A DNA stretch of 10,834 bases, from assembly GCA_002284615.2 (NCBI GenBank), contig MU069648.1:124467-135300 (forward strand). Direction: 5' to 3'. A model generated the notes under the pieces. The model had not been told where the DNA came from, did no database searches, and worked only from the letters and a program-made list of their open reading frames with translations. The stretch is from Dunaliella salina (Eukaryota; Chlorophyta; Chlorophyceae; Chlamydomonadales; Dunaliellaceae). Both the position numbers and the translations under genes were made by a program. Numbering within the stretch: the first letter of the stretch is position 1; each line of letters opens with the position of its first letter. Positions 1 to 6,900 of this stretch are shown here, piece after piece.

Positions 1-61
<61 letters not shown>
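1..61. repeat. (CA)n microsatellite at the left end
   Basis: About 30 perfect CA units run from the first base of the window. The tract touches the edge, so its true length is unknown and it may mark an assembly break inside the upstream intron. Confidence 0.99.
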
Positions 62-66
<5 letters not shown>

Positions 67-324
67 CACGCTCCTACAACCATTCACATTTGCAAAATAT
101 GCAAGGGGAAGGTGCGAATACCTTTTGCTTTGGTCATGTAGCTGCACCAATTCTCTGAGCTGCACACACAGCCAGGAAAGTATGAGACCTCACCAGAAGG
201 CCCTGTGAACTACACAAGACACAGCTGGCCTAGAAAGAGCCAGAAACAGAGCTAATGAAGAGATGGACTCTGCACTTGTGCAAACAGAGATCTTCAGCAC
301 TGACTGAAGGCCACATACAGCTTT
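62..324 (+). other. Upstream intron sequence with no assignable feature
   Basis: No exon of the gene is recognisable here. The segment expected before WAPTAQ is absent, so the preceding exon lies left of the window. Faint similarity to the following 177-bp unit (around 215-324, for example a CCACA..CAGC..GGCAGT context) hints at a more decayed earlier copy. Confidence 0.5.
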
Positions 325-764
325 GGCAGTGTGGCACATCACCCAGCTGCACGCAATTATTCCTGTGACACTCTTGATCATCTGTGTGTGTTGTACACAT
401 GTGCGCAGTTTGGGCGCCTACTGCTCGAACCATAGAACTTTTGGACTACACAACACCTCATGGCGGAGAGCCCACTGACATGCCTCTGGCACGATAGCAT
501 TGGCAGTGTGGCACGTCACCCAGCTGTACACAACGTGTCCTGTAACACTCTCAATCATCTGTGTAGGATGTGCGCACGTGCAGGCAGTGTGGGCGCCGAC
601 TGCTCAAACCGTGGAGTCGTTGCACTACTCAACACCTCGTGGCGGAGAGTCCACTGACATGCCTCGGGCTCCACAGCCATGGCAGTGTGGCACATCGCCC
701 AGCTGCACGCAACATTTCCTGTGACACTCCTGATCATCTGTGTGTGGTGTACACACGCGCACAG
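325..764 (+). repeat. 177-179-bp tandem units carrying decoy copies of the start of exon A
   Basis: Units start at GGCAGTGTGGCAC at 325, 502 and 681; the third runs into real exon A. Each unit contains intron sequence, an acceptor-like AG (407-408, 586-587, 763-764) and the first part of exon A. The first decoy, from 409, reads WAPTARTIELLDY and stops at a TAG after MPLAR. The second, from 588, reads WAPTAQTVESLHY and runs to a TGA about 40 codons on, without the GVWSV part. The decoys keep recognisable protein sequence, so duplication is fairly recent or drift is slow. Either could act as a cryptic acceptor exon. Confidence 0.9.
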
Positions 765-924
765 TTTGGGCGCCGACTGCTCAAACCATGGAGCTGTTGC
801 ACTACACGACGCCTCATGGTGGAGAGCCCACTATCATGCCTATGGCCCGGAATGCATTGGGTGCTGGCGTGTGGAGTGTGGACCTGCCCAAGGGGGCCAG
901 CTGGTGGACATACTACAAGTTCAG
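765..924 (+). CDS. PUL1: Exon A of limit dextrinase gene (WAPTAQ to YYKF)
   Basis: The acceptor AG is at 763-764 and the donor GTGAAA starts at 925. The exon opens with two bases (TT) of a split codon, probably Leu if the previous exon ends in C, giving the family's LWAPTA. Then come WAPTAQTMELLHY, GGEPTIMPM, GVWSVDLPKG and WWTYYKF. It ends with AG, completed to Arg by the first G of the next exon. WAPTAQ and GVWSV are hallmarks of the domain before the GH13 barrel in pullulanases, and the YY near the end matches the YYLYEV region of the barley enzyme in register. Two copies of its first part lie upstream (409 and 588) and about nine copies of its last part lie downstream. The copy at 765 is the only one with both halves intact. 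Reading through the donor gives an immediate TGA at 926, which supports the exon end. Confidence 0.9.
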
Positions 925-3900
925 GTGAAAGCCTTGCCCCCACAAAGGGGGCTAGCTGGTAGGTGTATGGATGTACTCCAAGTTTGGGAGAAAGCCTTTC
1001 CAGCTAAGAGGGCTAGCTGGTGATATGACGTACTAAATCCTGGTGAAATCCACATTCTACCGAAGGCGGCTACTCGGGGGACATACTACAAGTTCAGGTG
1101 TAAGCCTTTTCCTGCCAAAGGGGACTGTCTGGTGGACTTACAACAATTTTAGGCGACAGCCTTTTCCTGCCGGAGGGGGCTTGCAGGTGGATGTACTACA
1201 AGGTCAGGTGGAAGCCGTGTCCTGCCCAAGGGTTCTAGCTGGTGGACATACTACAAATTCACATGAAAGCCGTTTGCTGTCAGAGGAGGCTAGCTGGTGT
1301 ACGCACTACAAGTTTGGGTGAAAGCCTTCACTGCGTCTCTGGATGCGGGCTGGGCATTGTTACGGGCTTGCATACTGTAAGCCTGCCAAAGGGATCTGGC
1401 TGGAGGACACCCTACAAGTTCACATGAAAGCTTTTTGCTGCCACAGGGGGCCATCCGGTGGACGCGCAACAAGTATAGGTGGAATCGTTTCCCTGGGTCT
1501 AAGGATGTACGCTGGGCGTTGTTACAGGCTTGTGCACTGTGTACCTGTCTCAAGGACGAATTTAATGGATAAATATCCAAGTAAATTCAATGGAGAAATG
1601 TCATAGTGAATTTAATGCATGAATATCTTCCTCCACATGTTGATGTGTGTGGGTGTGGGGGGGTGGTGTGGGTGTGGGCATACAGAGTCTAGGCCTCGCT
1701 TAAGGTGGACTTTTATCCGTGAAAGCATTTGGGTGTGGTTTGGGTCTTGTCGCAGGCGGCACGCATTCAGCATGGAAACACTTCTGCTTTATGAATGCTT
1801 CATCTACAGGCTGGACACCTGGCTTTCTAGGAGACAAGAGTCTTCAGAGTTGATTGTGAGCCGTGGTGCCATGCAGAACCCAGCTGCTGATCCTCATCAA
1901 GGCTTTGTTGTTTCACGGCACTTGCATGTCTTTGGTTGTTTTGATCGGCATCGCTCCATAGCACTCCAACTTCTTTGTTTGTTCTGGTTGGCATTGTTTC
2001 ATAGCACTTGCATGTCTTTGGTTGTCTGGTCGGCATCGTTTCGTAGAACTTGCACATCTCTGGTTGTTTTGTCGGCATCATTTTCATAGCACTTGCATGT
2101 CTTTGGTTGTTTTGGTCAGCATCGTTTCATAGCACTCCAATGTCTTGGGTTGTTCTGTTTGGCATTGTGTCATAGCACTTGCATGTCTTTGGTTCTTCTG
2201 GTTGGCATCGTGCCATAGCACTTGCATGTCTTTGGTTGTTCTGGTGGCAGGCTCAAAGTGTGGTGTTCCTGGTTACTTCGCCATGAAGTCATTTAAATCT
2301 CCTCATGGCTTCATCGTCCCTTTTGCATGCACTCTCATCATCGCTTATGATTTCCCAGCATGTGTTTCTCTTGGGTTGTATTGGTTGGCAGGCTCGAAGT
2401 GTGGTGCCCCTGGACGCTTTGCCATGAGGTCAGTGAGGTCACTGACCCCTCTGCAATTCTTGTCACAGCTCCGTTGTTCCATACCACCCGCATGTCTTTG
2501 GTTGTTTTGGTCGGCAGGCTCAAAGTGTGGTGCCCCTGGACGCTTCGCTACGAAATCAGTGAGGTCACTGACCCCTATGCACGTGGCCTCTCCGCAAATG
2601 GGGAGCGTGTGTGGGTCGTGCCCACAGATCTAGAGCATGAGAGCCTGGTGGGTAGTGTCCATCTTGTTTGCCTTGATATAAAAAGTGTGCCTGTGTGCGT
2701 GGCCTCCCTGCAAATGGGGAGCGTGTGAGGGTTGTGCCCACAGATCTGGAGCATGAGTGTCTGGTGGGTATCGTCCATCTCGTTGCTTGGCTTCGCAAAT
2801 TTGTGGTGAGCGCAAATATGGATCAAGCGTAGAACTGTTGTGTCATGCAAAGGCAAATTTGTGGTGAGCACAAATATGGATCAAGCGTAGAACTGTTGTG
2901 TCATGCAAAGGCAAATTTGTGGTGAGCATAAAAATGGACCGAGCGTAGAACTTTTGTGTCATGCAAAGGCAAATTTGTGGTGAGCATAAAAATGGATCAA
3001 GCGTAGAACTGTTGTGTCATGCAAAGGCAAATTTGTGGTGAGCATAAAAATGGATCAAGCGTAGAACTGTTGTATCATGCAAAGGCTCTTCTGTTGGTTG
3101 GATGGGTGTCGACCCCTGACCTGGAGCACGAGAGTCTAGTAAGTGTCGTTATGACTCTGTTTTGTGTGCCCAGCGAGTTGGCACAGGTGCTAAACGAAGG
3201 CCACGATGAGTGCCCACGCGCCTAGGGAAACAGGCAAAGGCTGTACAGGTGGTCGCTTCTGATTGCACAGAAGGTCACAGCAGTGAAGGAGTCTGTTGGT
3301 ATCACAGTGTGCCAGAGGTGATGGATGTAGTGAATTGTTGTTTTGTAACACGGTGATGCCAACTGACGATGCAGATTTACACGCAGTCACAAAGCATCGG
3401 GCTCAGACAGACGGTAAATGACAGACGGTATATGACAGACGGTAAATGACGGTAAATGACAGATGGTAAATGCAGACTTACACGCAGTCACAAAGCATCG
3501 GGCTCAGACAGATAGGACATCGCTGTAGCAAGATCACGTTTGCCCAATCAACATGCTAGTATTAAGTGACGCAAAGAGGTGTTGACATCTAGTGACGCTG
3601 CTCGCTCAGAGTTCTGAAATCCAGTGACGCTCCCCTGCAAATGGTGACAGGTTGCAAGTGCAAGGGTGGTATGAGCAACATGTCCATAAGACGATGCAAT
3701 TGCAACGTTTACCTTTGTAAGCATCACTGAATGATGCTGCTTGTCTCATGATGCCAACAGGTGCTGCAAGGCTGGCAGCATCACCCTTTTCTAATTTCAC
3801 AGAGGTGGCCGACGGGCCCACATTCCTGAAAATGTTCTTTCCCGCCGATATTTTCCAAATCTGACAGGCCAACCATTGTAATATAAATAAAAAACACCAA

Positions 3901-6900
3901 CCAAAAGATAATGAAAATCGGTAGACCCTAGATAACTCTCCTGGCCTCAGATCACCCTGAAATGGCCCATAGCTTCACCCTGGGACCATTTTTCACCGCC
4001 AAAATATTTTCTTGATAACCCTTATATGATTTACTAACATCCCGCATATCCAAAAGTGGGAACAAAGGAGGTCAAAAATTGACCTTTTTGGCACCCCTAG
4101 TGCTGGATTTTCTCCAAGGGAAATGGCTGGAACTCAGTATCTGTCCAACCACTGTATCTATTCACTCCATTATTTTGCAATGGTATTTTTTTGGTTTAAG
4201 GAAACCAAACCATTAAAAATCACCCAATTTGGTGCAGTGGCTGGTCAGGTATGGTGGGTGCTTGCTCGAAAAGTAGGGTTCACGTTTGGGCAAATAGCAG
4301 AAGTGGCCCCGAGTGCTACTTTTTCCAATTCAGCAGCTATGGAAGGCTACCATTTGATGCTAAGCACGAACATTACCAAGTGCGGCCACCTTGCTAAGGG
4401 AACATTTCAAAAGGACCCTTGTTTGGGGCCTCCATCGCCCACCTCTGCTAATTTAATGCCCTGCGCACTTTTCCCTGTGGAGAATTGCTTGATGATGCTG
4501 TTTGTTTGTCTCATGATGCCAACATTGCCGCAAGGTCGGCACGAGCAAACCATCCTCAATACAATGCCGTGCATGTGTTTTCCTGAGAAAGCATTGCTTG
4601 ATGATGCTGTTTGTTTGTCTCATGATGCCAACATTGCCGCAAGGCCGGCACGAGCAAACCACCCTCAATACAATGCTGTGCATGTGTTTCCCCAAGAAAG
4701 CATTCCCAAATGATACTGTTTGTTTGTTTCATGATGCCAACATTGCCGCAAGGCGGGCACAAGCACCCAATCCTCAATACAGTGCTGTGCATGTGTTTCC
4801 CTTAGAAAGCATTGCTTGATGATGCTGTTTGTTTGTCTCATGACGCCAACATTGCTGCAAGGCCGGCACAAGCACCCCATCCTCAATACAATGCCGAGCA
4901 TGTATTTCCTTAAGAAAGCACTGCTAAATGATACTGTTTGTTTGTCTCATGATGCCAACATTGCTGCAAGGCCGGCACAAGCACCCCATCCTCAATACAA
5001 TGCCGTGCATGTGTTTCCTTAAGAAAGCATTGCTAAATGATACTGTTCGTTTGTGGATACCAACAGGTGCCGCAAGGCTAGCAGAAGCACCTCATCCTCA
5101 GTACAATGCCGTGCACGTGTTTCCCTATTTAAGCATCGTTGCATGAAGCTGTTTGTGTCTTGATGCCAACAGGTGCCACAAGGCTGGCATGAGCACCCTA
5201 TCCCCAGCTTCAAGCAGTGGACGGACATCTCCCTGTATGAACTGCACATCCGCGATTTCAGGTGAGATTGCGTAAGAAAGATGTACTGGATACAGGAGCA
5301 TGTGTGCAGCTCTGCAATGCGTGCTTTGAAGTATGTCATCTGAAGTGGGACTGGTATTTTGATTGGACAATGCATAACTTTTGCATTTGAGTACCAGTTG
5401 TCAGAGATGTAAGCTAGAAGCATCAAATGACCTCCAACCAGAGCTTTCTGCGGTCAAGTCCTTGTTCAATTCAGCAGATTCTTAGACGGCAACAATGAGC
5501 TTGTGTCTGAGAGTATTCCTGCATTTGTGCAACCAGGAGTGGCAATAGTCAAAACTTGGCTCTTATCAATGCTTGCCATTTAGTTTTTGTGATCTGGACC
5601 TTTGAAATCTTGCATCCTCCCTGTGACTCGGTGCAGTACCTAAATTTCCGCGTACAGACTGATGTATTTTTGATGTGCGGCCTTGCTTACGTATGTGTGT
5701 GCCTGCCTTTGCACACAGCACCCCTTGCAGAGAATCCCTTGCTTTGCCTTGCCTTGCCACGCTTTGCCTTACCTTGCTTGCATTGCATTGTATTGCATTG
5801 CCTTGCTTTGCATTGCCTTGCCTTGCATTCGTTTACGACGCATCTGATGAGCGTGTGCCCCCTCACTCTCACTCATGTGGTTAGTATTCTGGGTGCAACT
5901 CGGCCCAGGGCACGTAAAGCAGGGCAAAGGTGGCAAAGGTAGGGCCTAGGGGCACCTCTTAAGTCTTTTTGTAAAATGTGTTCTCCCCATCGCAGCATTG
6001 CTGACGAGAGTGTGCCCTCTCATCTGCGTGGCAAGTACTTGGCGTTTGACCCAGAGCGTGTGAAGCAAGGCAACGGAGGCAAAGAAAGTAACGGCTTGGC
6101 ACACCTTGCTAAGCTGCGCGAGGTGCGCTTGGATGTTGGCATTTTTCTCCATTTTGTTGTTTACCGGTGCAAGGCATGCTGCTTCTACCATGGTCCGTTG
6201 TAGACAAATGGCACCCTCCAAAGCTAGCTCTGTGCTGTTCAACATTGGTATTAAGGACTGCTTGAAGCCAACTCGAACTTTAGTACATGACTAGTACATC
6301 ATTGGTTCCCCGTGGACTGCACCATGCCAACACACTTCATAGAAGACATGATCCAAGCATGGCCGTACCCTCTTCAAAGGCAGACAGGGCCTGAGCTGCG
6401 TCCACTTGCTTTGCAGCACAATATTAGCTTAAGTGTGGAGGAGCAGAGGGGAAAGTGTGTCGTCAGTGAGATGCTCATGACTTGCGTCTTTATAGAGAGG
6501 GCCCCTTTCTATTCAACTGATGCCGCCGCAGAAGACAGCTGGCGCCAGGAGGGAGCTGACGCAGGAAAATGGCACATCCTTCGATATCAGTTGTGCTTTA
6601 GTTTCTGAATGTAGAGTGCGTGCAATCATTATGCAAGGGGGCAAAAAGACGTCTCCCTACTGCACCTGTATGACTTCGTTCAGTTGTGTCTCAGCCTTTC
6701 GGCGTGCAAATACCACACAGGCGGGCATGAATCATTTCCACCTACTGCCGCTGTGTGGCTGAGTTCATTTGCCCCTAAGCCTTTGTGCATGCACATTGTC
6801 TTCAATTACCGCACAGGCAGGCCCGTTTCAAAATCACATCCACCTGCTGCCAATGTACAACTTTGGCTCTGTGCCTAAGGGAAAGTAGGAGCAGCTGCTG

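Noticed and set aside
1098..1103. Alternative donor for exon A
   Set aside because: Extending exon A past 924 meets TGA at 926, so this donor cannot give a continuous protein. The 924/925 junction alone joins exon B with family-like spacing.
1619..2089. A 156-codon + strand frame and an overlapping minus-strand one
   Set aside because: Both run through the 43-bp acceptor-derived array and a GT-rich tract, and both fall inside an intron.
2795..3084. Evenly spaced repeats that might suggest a CRISPR array
   Set aside because: There are no unique spacers; the whole 58-bp unit repeats, and the context is a eukaryotic intron.
4069..4085. A seven-base-pair hairpin in the AT-rich island
   Set aside because: It is short and isolated, with no terminator or element-end context in a eukaryotic intron, so it may be chance.
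4123..4713. A 196-codon open frame on the + strand
   Set aside because: Its second half is translated 109-bp repeat (recurring VCLMM/HDAN phrases) and its first half has no recognisable domain. It lies within the intron between exons B and C.
5065..5066. Alternative acceptor for exon C
   Set aside because: The frame reads VPQG then TAG, and the following sequence diverges from the family. The acceptor at 5171-5172 gives the intact exon.
4453..5426. Several minus-strand frames of about 80-135 codons
   Set aside because: They are shadows of the 109-bp array and overlap real exon C on the opposite strand.
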